Source: Montifringilla adamsi
Lineage: Eukaryota; Chordata; Aves; Passeriformes; Passeridae
Length of the DNA stretch: 64,000 nucleotides
Direction: 5' to 3'
NCBI GenBank assembly: GCA_017590115.1
Contig: JAGGNK010007559.1
Span: forward strand, 3,246,020 to 3,310,019
The notes beneath the pieces were generated by a model that was not told the DNA's origin, searched no databases, and saw only the letters and a list, made by a program, of their open reading frames with translations. The translations under genes and the position numbers were made by a program. Shown one piece after another: positions 22,901 through 32,235 of the stretch (position 1 is its first letter; each line of letters starts with the position of its first letter).

Positions 22901-24095
22901 AAGTATATTCTAGAAAAGCTTTTGGTTTTCCTGCAGAAAGAAGTGAAATTCAGTAACAAGCATGTTTTACACTATTTAAAATATATTAAACATTAGATGA
23001 ATCAGGCATCTCTTATACCTAGGGCCTTTTTTTTTTTTAATATGAATGCAGAAAACGTTCACCTCTGATAGGTGAGCCCGTTTTTCACACTAGAAACATG
23101 TGAGAGAGCCCCATTGTTAATAGCTCTCCCTGCAGCCTGGATTAAGCATGCAGCATTTAGATGAAAATTCAGCAAGGTGGAAGAGAACTTATTTTGATCA
23201 AGGTGAACAGCCATAGCCCTGAGCTCCAAATGTATTTTTATCATTCTTCTGGATGTTAGAATCCCACTCACAATATTAGTGAGCTCCCACAAGCTGCTGC
23301 TTTTCCACTGTGGCAATGAAGAGACGGGGAAAAGTCCTGCTGAATATTTTGGGATCCATGTGAGCACACGTTACCATATGTTGACCTATTGGCTGTTTTT
23401 CAAGAATAAATGAATCCTTGAGAGAAATGTAAGAGTAAATAAATGTAATAAAATTTCCTTGTCCCAGTCTTAGAACCACTCAGCCCAGAAAGTAACATGG
23501 CTTAAATTTTATCTCCCCAGCCACATAAACACTGATTTATGTTTTTCTTCCTCCAGGTCTAAGTAATATCATAGGGATCATTGTCTACATATCGAGCAAT
23601 GCAGGTGACCCAAGTGACAAGCGAGACGAGGACAAAAAGAACCATTACAACTATGGCTGGTCTTTTTATTTTGGAGCTTTGTCTTTTATTGTGGCCGAAA
23701 CCATAGGTGTTCTGGCTGTGAACATTTATATTGAGAAGAACAAAGAGCTGAGGTTTAAGACCAAGAGGGAATTCCTTAAGACTTCTTCCAGTTCTCCTTA
23801 TGCCAGGATGCCAAGCTATAGGTACAGGAGGCGGAGGTCCAGATCCAGCTCCCGCTCCACGGAGCCTTCTCCATCCAGGGACATTTCTCCAGTTGGCATG
23901 AAGATAGCAGGCACCATCCCCATGAACGAAATTTCCATGTACACCCTTTCCAGGGAGCCTTTGAAGGTTACCACGGCTGCCAGCTACAACGCAGACCAAG
24001 AAGCCAGTTTCCTGCAGGTCCACAACTTCCTCCAGAAGGAATTTAAGGAAGGACTCCACGTCAACATGGTCAACAGGAGAACGACGCCGGTTTGA
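16866..24095 (+). CDS. CACNG4: CACNG4, voltage-dependent calcium channel gamma-4 / TARP gamma-4 (exons 2-4; exon 1 off window)
   Basis: Join 16866..16949, 22585..22725, 23557..24095; all junctions are GT-AG. Exon lengths of 84, 141 and 539 coding bases follow the TARP gene layout. The 764 bases encode 253 complete residues; the missing exon 1 supplies the start Met, TM1 and the GLW motif of extracellular loop 1. Seen here: the end of loop 1 ([19 protein letters not shown]), TM2 ([15 protein letters not shown]), TM3 ([20 protein letters not shown]), a charged loop 2 ([19 protein letters not shown]), TM4 ([20 protein letters not shown]), an Arg/Ser-rich cytoplasmic tail ([13 protein letters not shown]) and the C-terminal PDZ ligand TTPV. 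From family knowledge, TARPs bind AMPA receptors, modulate gating and anchor them to PSD-95 through this ligand. Gamma-2, -3 and -8 also end in TTPV; the loop and tail residues match gamma-4 best, and CACNG1 next door agrees. Confidence 0.97.
17128..17230 (-). mobile_element. CR1 LINE 3'-end fragment (reverse)
   Basis: The plus strand reads TTTGAATCATGGGATGGTTTG, TGTTGGAAGGGACCTTAAAG, ACCATCAAGTTCCAACCC, then degrades. This is the reverse complement of the CR1 3' end, about 100 bp, starting some 180 bp after the exon 2 donor of CACNG4. Confidence 0.8.
19311..19725. repeat. 15-bp polypyrimidine minisatellite
   Basis: About 26 imperfect copies of a 15-bp unit close to TTCCCTGTCTCCTGC, with occasional 1-3 bp slips. 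The plus strand is almost pure pyrimidine broken by single G (or A) residues. Since 15 is divisible by three, an ATG-led frame (19041-20069) stays open and would read repeated FPVSC. The array decays into CpG-rich DNA at its 3' end. Likely length-polymorphic. Confidence 0.93.
20820..21420. promoter_or_regulatory. CpG-island-like block in CACNG4 intron 2
   Basis: Dense CpG dinucleotides with high GC (for example cccgggcggagcggggccgg, accggcgccgctcgccgtgc, gaccgcggcgctcccggcac) in an otherwise AT-leaning intron. No repeat family is recognised and no conserved protein frame was found, although GC-rich frames stay open on both strands. A CpG island inside a gene often marks an alternative or antisense promoter; that role is inference only. 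Confidence 0.4.
22262..22446 (+). mobile_element. CR1 LINE 3'-end fragment
   Basis: Forward CR1 of an older type: TTTCTCACTGAAAGGATTATG, AAGCACTGGAACAGGCGTCC, GTGTGGATGTGGCTGGCAC, GGTTTAGTGGTGAGCGTGG, TTGATGATCTTAAAGGTC, TTTTTCAATCTTAACAATCC. About 185 bp, 5'-truncated, ending about 140 bp before CACNG4 exon 3. Confidence 0.85.
22585..22725 (+). CDS. CACNG4: CACNG4 exon 3
   Basis: 141 coding bases between ctccctgcag and gtatgttc. It completes the split Arg codon (C|GC) and reads [11 protein letters not shown] through ILFVAA: all of TM2, the short intracellular loop and the first half of TM3. The last base is the G of a split Gly codon. A CR1 fragment ends about 140 bp upstream of the acceptor. 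Confidence 0.96.
22726..23556 (+). other. CACNG4: CACNG4 intron 3
   Basis: 831 bp between gtatgttctg and cttcctccag. Single-copy, with a short poly-T near 23029. Nothing else recognised. Confidence 0.9.
23557..24095 (+). CDS. CACNG4: CACNG4 exon 4 (terminal coding exon)
   Basis: 539 coding bases after cttcctccag, ending in TGA at 24093-24095. It encodes the rest of TM3, loop 2, TM4 and the whole cytoplasmic tail. The tail holds a basic RRRR followed by serines, SP sites (EPSPS, DISP) and the final NRRTTPV PDZ ligand. In TARPs the Ser/Arg segment is phosphorylated and controls membrane binding and synaptic clustering (family knowledge). Confidence 0.97.
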
Positions 24096-24837
24096 AGCAC
24101 CTTCCTTCCTCGTGCTTTTTGAAGAGATGCCCAAACAGAATGGATCTGTCAGGAGCGATGTTAAAATACCCTCTCACCTCTTTAATTGTGGCATGTGTTG
24201 AGGTAGCAAGTGGAGATCCTCTGGACCAACATAAAGATATTTACACGCTCGTAGCTTTTTTTGAAGCTATTTGGAGTTTGTTTATTTCTGTTCTTGGTGT
24301 CACAAGATGAAGGCAGTTCATGTTCCTGCACTTTTGTAGTGTGTACACAGTCTTGGAGAAACTGCAAAGGACTGGCCACCAGTGTGTTTTAAAGGATTAC
24401 AGAAAATTTGTTGTACTTTTTCTTTTCTAATATTGAGATCCCTTAATACAAACTTGCAAATATAATTTATAACCAAGCCCAAGGATGAAAATGAGCTACT
24501 CATCAAGTGAGCCACTTTCCTTCAACACGGCGTAAGCTTTGCCTCTTTCAAAAGAAAAAAAAAAGAAAAAAGAAAAAAAAAGAAAATATTTTTGAAGGCA
24601 ACACTTTCTAAAACTGACCTGTGCCACTGAAACCATAGAGCACCCACGTACTGAGCATTACAGACTCTCTGATGGGGTGGGAAGGGGGTCTCCCATTCCT
24701 GGGGTAAGGCAGGCCGAGGAGCAGAGGGTGGGTGCGTCTTGAAACACCTAGAAAGGGAAAAAGATTAAAGTAGGTGGGACTTGAGCCTATTTGCAAGTAT
24801 CATTTCTTGCCTAACGTTTAGAAAACTTGAATTCTCA

Positions 24838-25080
24838 TTTCGACGAGCCCTAGTGCCTGATCCGGCAAGGTGCTGAGTGCTGGCTGTCAGGAGCCCCTGG
24901 AGACTGCCCCGAGCGCGGCGGGGAGCAGGGCTGAGCCGCCGCTGCCCCGCCACCGCGCTCCCGATTTCCTTACGCTTCACAAGTGCAACACTAACGCTAC
25001 TGCAAACCGAGATCTCTGAGCAAGCAGAAGAGACCGCGCCCGGACTCGCGAAACTTCCCGCGGCAACGGGAGCCGAGTGT
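24838..25080. other. CpG-rich block inside the CACNG4 3' UTR
   Basis: About 240 bp with many CpG (cgagcgcggcggggagcagg, gccgccgctgccccgccacc, gaccgcgcccggactcgcg) between AT-rich flanks, starting roughly 745 bp after the stop. No long conserved frame and no known repeat. It could be a structured UTR element or a cryptic promoter; neither is shown. Confidence 0.5.
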
Positions 25081-25116
25081 TAACAGAGCAGATGACAACT
25101 TTGTATTTTTTAAAAC

Positions 25117-25160
25117 AGAACAAAAAAAAAAAAAAAAAGGAAAAAAAAAAGGAAAAAAAA
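25117..25160. repeat. A-rich / (A)nGG tract
   Basis: Three runs of 9 to 16 A separated by GG, in the CACNG4 3' UTR. A similar A/G-rich tract lies at 24550-24592. Low-complexity sequence; possible internal priming site in cDNA data. Confidence 0.85.
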
Positions 25161-27863
25161 ATCACCGTTTATGAGATATTTATTAAACTCTTTTTATTAT
25201 GAATTAAGTGCCGCATGGTGCAAGGTATAGTTGCTTTTAGATGGAAATGGTGGTTCGACCTAATTTAATTTATTTTGTAATGATGCATCTACTTACGTGC
25301 AGAGAGCCCACAGCAAACTCTATGCATCACGTAAGGAGGGAACTAATTTGTACCCTTTGCTTCTGTATGTTTCTAAAAGAGTCTGAAATATTATTTTCTT
25401 TTCTTATAAATTCCTGCTTTCAGTTTTTATACTAGGCTTGGATCTCAAAGCTCGATGGCCTGACTCAAAGGTAATTTAATTTAATAGTACTCATGCTGAT
25501 TTTAGTGACCACTCGACCAAGCCATATGAGAATGAGGTGCCCGATTCCCCTCAGATGAATTAGATGCAGTGAGAGAGGAGCATCTAATTCCTGTAGATTC
25601 CTTTGAATATCCCCATCATCTTTGCCCAGAAAATCTTTGCTAGCAGAACACTAGACAAGTGGTGACAAGAAAAAATCCATAATTTGGAAAGTTTGGGTCA
25701 CTGGTAGTGGGAGATCTCAGCCAAACTGTTAAAACAGTTTAGTCTTTAGTCTTAATTTATCCTATGATGGCCCCAGGGCTAGAGACTCAGTGGTGGTTTG
25801 GATACGAGGCTTTCAGCTAGTGGAACCAAGTTCTCCAGGGAAATCCCGGAGAAGCTGCCTTAACATCCCAAAAAGGAAGTTGAACCCCTGTCTCTCCAGA
25901 GAAACCACTCAAGCCTCTCTCCTTGCAAGAACCAAGACACAATTCTCAATTTTAAGCGAGAGTCTTCCCCTAGTCACTGTTAAGCTCTGCCTGGCCCTCA
26001 GCCTGGCACAGCCACATCGTTATTTTGGCAGGGGTGGGTTGGAGCCTTCATCCCTGCTCATTAAGAGTTTCCATTCAGGTTAAAACTCCGCTGGGATCCT
26101 TTTTTCAAACCTCTGAACTCTGAGAGCTAAAGCGAATGGAGCAATGGGAATGATTTAAAACTAGAAAATGTTGTGCTACTTTCTGTATCAACACACTATG
26201 GAGAAAGATGTTACACAAGCTTTTTAAAAAGAATTCAAACAGAGGCAGAAAAGAAAACTTTTTTACCTACTTTTCGGCTAGGACAACATAAAAGGGTTCT
26301 AAAATTATTAAAATTCTTGATGAAAGGTTTTTTTTACAAGAATCTTTATGCTTTCAAACAATAAATTATTTCCTACTTTTTGAGACTTCGTAATATTAAA
26401 ATACTTTGATTAGCTATGATAGAAGTAGAAGTTTGCAATGAAAAAAAAAACAACCTTCTGTCTCATTAGTGTGTCATACTAAGTGCTAATTAATTTACAT
26501 CTAATTATAGTCAATGTATTTTTCAAGTGCAATTTCCCAGAACTATTTGTTTCCCACTGTGTTAAAAAACTAATAGTTAGAACTAAGTCCTCATCCGTGT
26601 TTACTGTAATTAAGAATAAAACCATTCCCTTTCAAACCAGGAGTTAGATATAGGCTGTTTCTCTAAACTCATGTACCTTGAACTGGAAGTGGACAGTGTG
26701 AGGTTTGCTCGCGCGTGGGTTTTGTTCTTTTAGTCGTCGTTCTCCAGTGAATGTGCTTCAAACCACCCATCTGATTCCAGACAAAGTCCAAGGTTTTTCT
26801 TCAGCCCAGCTCAGACCTGCAGAGGCACATGCAGTGTTTTTGGCAGTAAAAGAAATTCTTGCTGAGCGTTTTGGGATGTTGCTCTTTGCCAGAGCCTCCT
26901 CCCCCAGGGCAGGGCTGGGTCCAGCAGCTCTCCAGGAGTGATGCCCTGTTTTGGTCCAAGCTGGAGCATCTGCTCCTTCTCCAGCAGGCACCTTCAAGAA
27001 ATGGAGCTGGAGTAGGGATGATGAGATGATCATGGGGTCTGGACAGGGAACAAAGTCATGTGGACATAACAGGGACCAGAGTTTTTGTCCTGTGAGACAA
27101 CAAGGGCTGCAACTGAAAACTCATGTGTTAAGTTGTAGTGCAGCAAATTGTTCAACCAAAGCCAAAACCAAAACAATTCATTTGACAATTCCAGAAAACA
27201 AACAAACAAAACCCAACAAAACCACAAAAAACTCAAAGCCCCAGTCCTTTCCCATGAAAAACTTTGATTCTGACAAAACTGAAAAATTTTCAGCATTCCT
27301 GCCCATGAGCAGTCTTGCTCCATGGTTGATCTATGTGAACAGAGTTAGATTGTGCTCAGCCTTTGAAACCACTCATTGATAGTTTTAAAAAATCATCTGT
27401 TCTTCCACATCTCTCTGGTTTCCCTGGTCAGCATCTAACAAATGAGCCCCATTTCCCAGCAAGGCCTGCAGATACCATAAAACCATATCATTAACAATAA
27501 TCAGTCTTTTGGTATATAACATACTGTAGCACCAGAACTAAAAAAAAAAAAAATAAATGCTATTGGATCAGATTTGATTTTCCAAGAAACAAAATTTCAG
27601 GTATACCATGAGCTCTCTCTTCCTTGTTTCTCATACACAATAGGAGTAAAAGGAGAAATCACTTCAGCTGCCCAGACATCTAACAATAAACTATTTTTCT
27701 GTTTCTTTTTCTCTCTGTATGGATCACATATCCACAAGGGCTAATATATCATGTCCCTTGAGGTTACATTTCTGTCTGCAGTTCTAAAGTGTTATTTCCA
27801 CTGTGCTTCAGTTCTACTGGTATAATCACAACCATGTATAATGTACTTAATCCTTACTTTTTA

Positions 27864-27869
27864 AATAAA
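27864..27869 (+). terminator. CACNG4: Candidate distal poly(A) signal of CACNG4
   Basis: Canonical AATAAA, followed about 15-40 bases later by T- and GT-rich sequence (tgtatttggtttcgtgtgg), the expected downstream element. It is the best-supported 3' processing site after the CACNG4 stop; AATAAA at 26360 is an alternative proximal site. Confidence 0.45.
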
Positions 27870-27885
27870 CCATTTTAAATGTATT

Positions 27886-30800
27886 TGGTTTCGTGTGGAG
27901 AAAGGTATATAGATTTTTAGTTTCTAAATTCTCAGAGCTGAGATTTCAGGTTATTTTTTTCACGTTTTTCACTGTTTGATTGCAGCTGGCCATGTTACTG
28001 GGCACCAGTATTTCAGAGGAGATAAAATTATTCTTGTGGTCCCAGATACCACAAAATCTCCAAGATCAGCTATCTTCATAATATTTTCAGTTAGTTGGTT
28101 GGAAATTAAGAAAAACCTTCTCATTTCCAGCTTAAACCTGCCCCATATGAGACCCACTGTGGTCTCAGTGCCCAGTTTGAGCCTGGCGTGGTGGCCAGAG
28201 GCCACTGCAAACCACCCTGGAGGAAAACAGCCCAGTGTGTTCTGAAGTACCTCCCTGAGCCTGAGCTTTCCTCCAGCTTTTGAGCTTTCTTATGAATTCG
28301 CCTCGAGCCTCCTCCTCTCCCTGATCTTTCCCACCTTGCCTGAAGGCAGCCTGGCCCCACGTGCTGCAGCTCCGCACAGCCCTGCTCTGATCAGCACCAC
28401 AGAGCCCAGCGGGACGAGCGGCGCCGCACGCGGGGCAGCAGCTGAGCAGCCTCTCCCCACCCCGGCAGCCCCAACCATCCCCCTATCACGGACAGCATTC
28501 CTTCTTCAAATACTTCTTTCAACTTCACCTCCCAGCTCCTCAGCCTCCAGACTGTCTCCAAAGATGAGGACTGGCTGCCTGTCTCTACCCACCTCTCCCA
28601 GGCTCACGATGAATTGGCACGTCTGGAGGGAGGCAGAGGATTCATCTTTTCAAATGCCTCTGACACGAGGTAGTGAAGCCATTTAAAGCTCAGGCCCAAA
28701 GCTGCTTCCCTTTGACTGAAATAAATAAAGGTTTATCCCACATTTATGAGCAAGTCCATGGGTAAATGGTGATGCCAGGAGCTGCCCCACTATAAACAGG
28801 GGTGTTGGGAGAAGTGGTGATGTTTGAGGAGGGGGGAAGCAGAGACAGTGGAAAGTGGAAAAAGGATGATATAGCATTTCCTTGGAATGAGAAAACCAAC
28901 AGACAGGGGCAGTGCCTGTGTCTAAAAGCTCAAAGGGAAAGGAGAGGCTGTGCATCTGTCTGCAGCCCAGCTCAGCTTTCAGCCAGCGCTGCCGTGCTCC
29001 TGGAGCCAGGATCGCTTTCCCCAGCGGCACAGCCGGCTTGGCCCACGGTATTTTGGGAGCTCGGAGCTGTGGGTCACTCACAGGGGCAGCAGGGATGGCC
29101 AGCTACACACAGGGGTGGGAGTCTACTGAAAAATAAAACAGCCAGCCAAAACTCACACACTAACTCTTGTGTTCCATGATTGCCACCCCAGAACCGGGGA
29201 GCTTCCGGAGGGTGCCGCTAATGGCATTCCCAGGTGTTGGCTGTGCAGTCCCCACCCCGATCCCAGTGGTCTCACCACACTGGGGCAATGCAGGTTGGGG
29301 AGCACAAACAGTACTGAGGAGACCCAGTTTGAAGAAAGCTCTTTGCTGAACGCCCATTTGAGCTGAGAGCAGAGCAGGGGCTGCCTCCCCCTCCCTGGCT
29401 TGTTCTGACTGGGATGGGTTTTCTGCAGAGCACTGCTCTGCAAGCAGGGAGCCACAGAGTGAGGTTAATCTGCTTGTGGCAAATGCTGAGGCTGGTCTGA
29501 AAGAAATACAGAAGAGTGCAAGTGCTGGGGAGCAGAGCCAAGTCACCACCTCTGCCAGGGAAATAAAACCAACACTGTAGTTTGGCTTCAGACTCCTCCT
29601 CTGGCATTTTCTCCAGAAGAGAAACAGAATTGTGTCCCTCACTCGCTGCTGCTACAGTGCAACTAATTGCAGCCCTCCCTGCTTTCCAGCAGGTCCTCAT
29701 CAATAATCTGTCTGTATTTCATGTGATACTGATTTTTAAATGTGAATATTTACCAGCTGACATAGGGAGGCTGCAGGAACCATTCCCAGAGGATTAGGTA
29801 TCATGGTCTTCTGGATGTGCAGAAAACTTCCAGGGTTTGCTTTAGTCCTGTGCTCCTCCAGAAATCTGTTTTGTTTCTGCATTTGCCAAATGCCCACAAG
29901 TAACCCACAAAACCCATTTTTTTCCCGTGGGCTGGCAGCTCTAGGTCATTTTTGGGGGCTGGGGGGAGTGTCTCACCTCAGCAGCAGCAATGTGAGCTTG
30001 GGAAGCCACTGCTGCCCATGCTGGGGCTCACTGAAGCCTGTTCACACTCCCAGCTCCACTCAGCAGTAGGCAAGGATCAATTATTCACTTCTGATTTCAC
30101 TTCAGTTGTTTCCTGGAAATTAGGAAACTCAAAGCCAAACCAAACCCATAGAACTTCTCCAGAATGAAGGAACTAAATGAGAACAGAAAGTGTGATTCTT
30201 GCCAGCACTGGAAGAGGCACAAAGACCAACGCTGGTGAAAAAAATTAATGAGTTCCCACCCCTGCAGTCCTTGTAGGTTGTAATTAGTCTAAAGCAGGAT
30301 CATTAGCACTTGATGTCTCAGCAACCAGAGCCTCACTTTGTGCCCGCATTTGCAAACACACATTCACTTCTCTCTGCTCCACCTGTGGAGTTTGTAGCAT
30401 CAAGGAATTGAAGTTGAGATGCAGCTCCTGAGATCAACTGATGTCTAGTGAAATTTAACAAGAATCTACTTCAAAGGAAAAGGCATTACATCTTTAATGC
30501 ACTTCTTTTCTGGCTTAAAGTCTGCTCCCTTTAGGCCTTTTCGCTTTCACTCTTGGTTCTGGTTTAAATGGAAGTCTCTAATATCTCTGCCAGCCCCAGC
30601 ATGGATGTGCCTGTGGTCCTGGTCCCTGCTTTGCTCCGTGTCCCCACTGCCCTCCCTTCCCCTCCAATTTCACACTAGGTACCTTCACTCCTGCCCACAG
30701 TTCCCACATCCCAGCAAGAATGGGGCTCCAGGTGCCATCCTGGGTGCCCACATGTCCCTCTGCCCCACAGGGGTGTCTAAGCCATCCCTGTCACACATCA

Positions 30801-31690
30801 AGCAGAGTAATGCTAACCCTGGTCATACTTCAATTACTTATTTTGGACCAATATTTTTTAACTTACACTTTATTTTCTCTCCCTTTCCCATACTCTCCCT
30901 ACATTTTAATTTCTTGCTCCACATTGTCCTCATCAACCTGAGCTGACACCTCTGCACCTTTATTTTGACATCAAACTGGGGTGTTAATAAAGCAGGACTG
31001 GAGTAGCTCTGACATTATCTTGACACAATGATATTTGCAGCTTTCCACTGGCATTTTTTTAACCATTCTTTTAACATTCAGGTACTGTCACCCTCCTCAG
31101 TCTGACATCACAATTGTAATGTCACCTCCACAGTGGCCTCTGCATTGACATTACCATCAAATTGGCTTTACAATCAGCTGAAATATCAAAGGGAAGGAGA
31201 GAGGCTGGCCCAGCTCCAGCAATCTGGGCTTAAGGCAAGTGAAGGCAGTGCTGGAGAAAGGAATGGATGTGTTGGGTGGCTGCTGGACCTACTGCAGGTA
31301 TCAAGGGGAACCTGCTTGGTAGGAAAGCAAACAAGTATTTGAGAAGTATTGCATTAAAAAGAGAAAAAGAAAAAAATAAAAACACAAAAAAACCTGAAAA
31401 CAAAAAAAGCAAAACAACAACAACAACAACAAAAAACGGAACCCATGAAAAATCCCCAACAACTCAGAACAGTTCAGGTTAATTAAAAATCATTATAATA
31501 AAAACTTAGAATAACTATAATAAAAATATATAATAAAATAGACATAGATTAATTAGCTTATTTTATCCCTCTCTGCCACAGTTCTGGTCTCTGGAGGCAG
31601 GTCCACTCCTGAGCTCCTGCGAGCCACAGGCACAGGGTGACAGGGCTGCAGGGCTATTATGCTGTTTAGGATCAGACTGCACTCAGGCCC
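27886..31690. other. Intergenic region between CACNG4 and CACNG1
   Basis: About 3.8 kb with no recognised exon. Frames of 100-160 codons at 28.3-28.7 kb and 29.1-29.7 kb occur on both strands and lack homology I recognise. The right end, 30940-31150, carries an unusual concentration of TGACA motifs; an A-rich stretch with an (AAC)n run lies at 31354-31432. Confidence 0.7.
30940..31150. promoter_or_regulatory. TGACA motif cluster with 22-bp near-palindrome, upstream of CACNG1
   Basis: TGACA occurs at 30944, 30966, 31010, 31021, 31103 and 31146, and its complement TGTCA at 31086 and 31120: eight hits in about 210 bp, where under one is expected by chance. 31103-31124 is a 22-bp palindrome (TGACATCACAATTGTAATGTCA) with one mismatched pair. 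It lies about 0.85-1.05 kb upstream of the CACNG1 start codon. A regulatory role is inferred only. Confidence 0.3.
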
Positions 31691-31994
31691 AGCACTATTA
31701 TAAACACAGATGTTTTTATAACCTCACTGAAAAGTTAATCATCCTATTAATGCCTATTTCTGGGCATGCTGCAAGTCAAGAGACCTGAGCCCCTGCGCGG
31801 CGGCCGCAGCCGCTCCGGCCGGGCGTGGGAATCCAAAACAACCCGGGTGGGACGGGGCCGAAAGCTGAGCTGTGCACTGGAAGCCTCCTGACACAGCCCA
31901 GCAGCTGCCTGCGGCCCGGGGCTGACATTTCCAGGCACTCAGATGTGCCAGGATTTCGGGAGCCCTCGCGAATCCCCCGCCGCTCCGGAGCGAG
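31690..31994 (+). promoter_or_regulatory. CACNG1: CACNG1 proximal promoter / 5' UTR region (candidate)
   Basis: A TATAAA at 31699-31704 lies about 295 bp before the start codon. Downstream the sequence becomes CpG-rich (ctgcgcggcggccgcagccg). A CAGCTG E-box, the core favoured by MyoD-type factors, lies at 31902-31907. CACNG1 is a skeletal-muscle gene, which fits, but a single 6-mer is weak evidence and the transcription start is not defined by sequence. Confidence 0.35.
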
Positions 31995-32235
31995 ATGGAC
32001 GAGAGCAAACCCCTGAAGGTGCGGCTGACGTTCTCCGTGATCCTGGTGGGAATCTCGCTGCTCTTCGCGGCCGTGGTGACTGACCACTGGGCCGTGCTCA
32101 GCCCCAGGCTGGAGGAGAACACCACCACCTGCGAGGCGGCGCATTTCGGGCTCTGGAGGCTCTGCACCAAGCGCATTTTCATGCAGGAGCAAGGTCTCAA
32201 GGAGAAGAGCTGTGGGCCCATCAGCCTGCCAGGAG
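31995..32235 (+). CDS. CACNG1: CACNG1 exon 1
   Basis: 241 coding bases from ATG (gagcgagATGG, a good Kozak context with G at +4) to donor gtacgtga. It encodes the N terminus, TM1 and most of extracellular loop 1, with [11 protein letters not shown] and [13 protein letters not shown], both strongly diagnostic of gamma-1. Confidence 0.96.

Larger units (their letters stand above)
24096..27885 (+). other. CACNG4: CACNG4 3' UTR (probable extent)
   Basis: No credible reading frame follows the CACNG4 stop. The stretch is mostly AT-rich with typical 3' UTR texture. Candidate poly(A) signals AATAAA lie at 26360-26365 and 27864-27869. The second is followed by a T/GT-rich segment (tgtatttggtttcgtgtgg), the better context, so I place the distal end near 27885. 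Internal A/G-rich tracts at 24550-24592 and 25117-25160 could cause false oligo-dT priming. A CpG-rich block at about 24838-25080 is unusual for a 3' UTR. The extent is inferred; RNA reads would settle it. Confidence 0.55.

Noticed and set aside
25723..25740. AAACTGTT-AA-AACAGTTT inverted repeat
   Set aside because: An 18-bp dyad with a 2-base spacer can occur by chance in AT-rich DNA, and no neighbouring sequence gives it a role.
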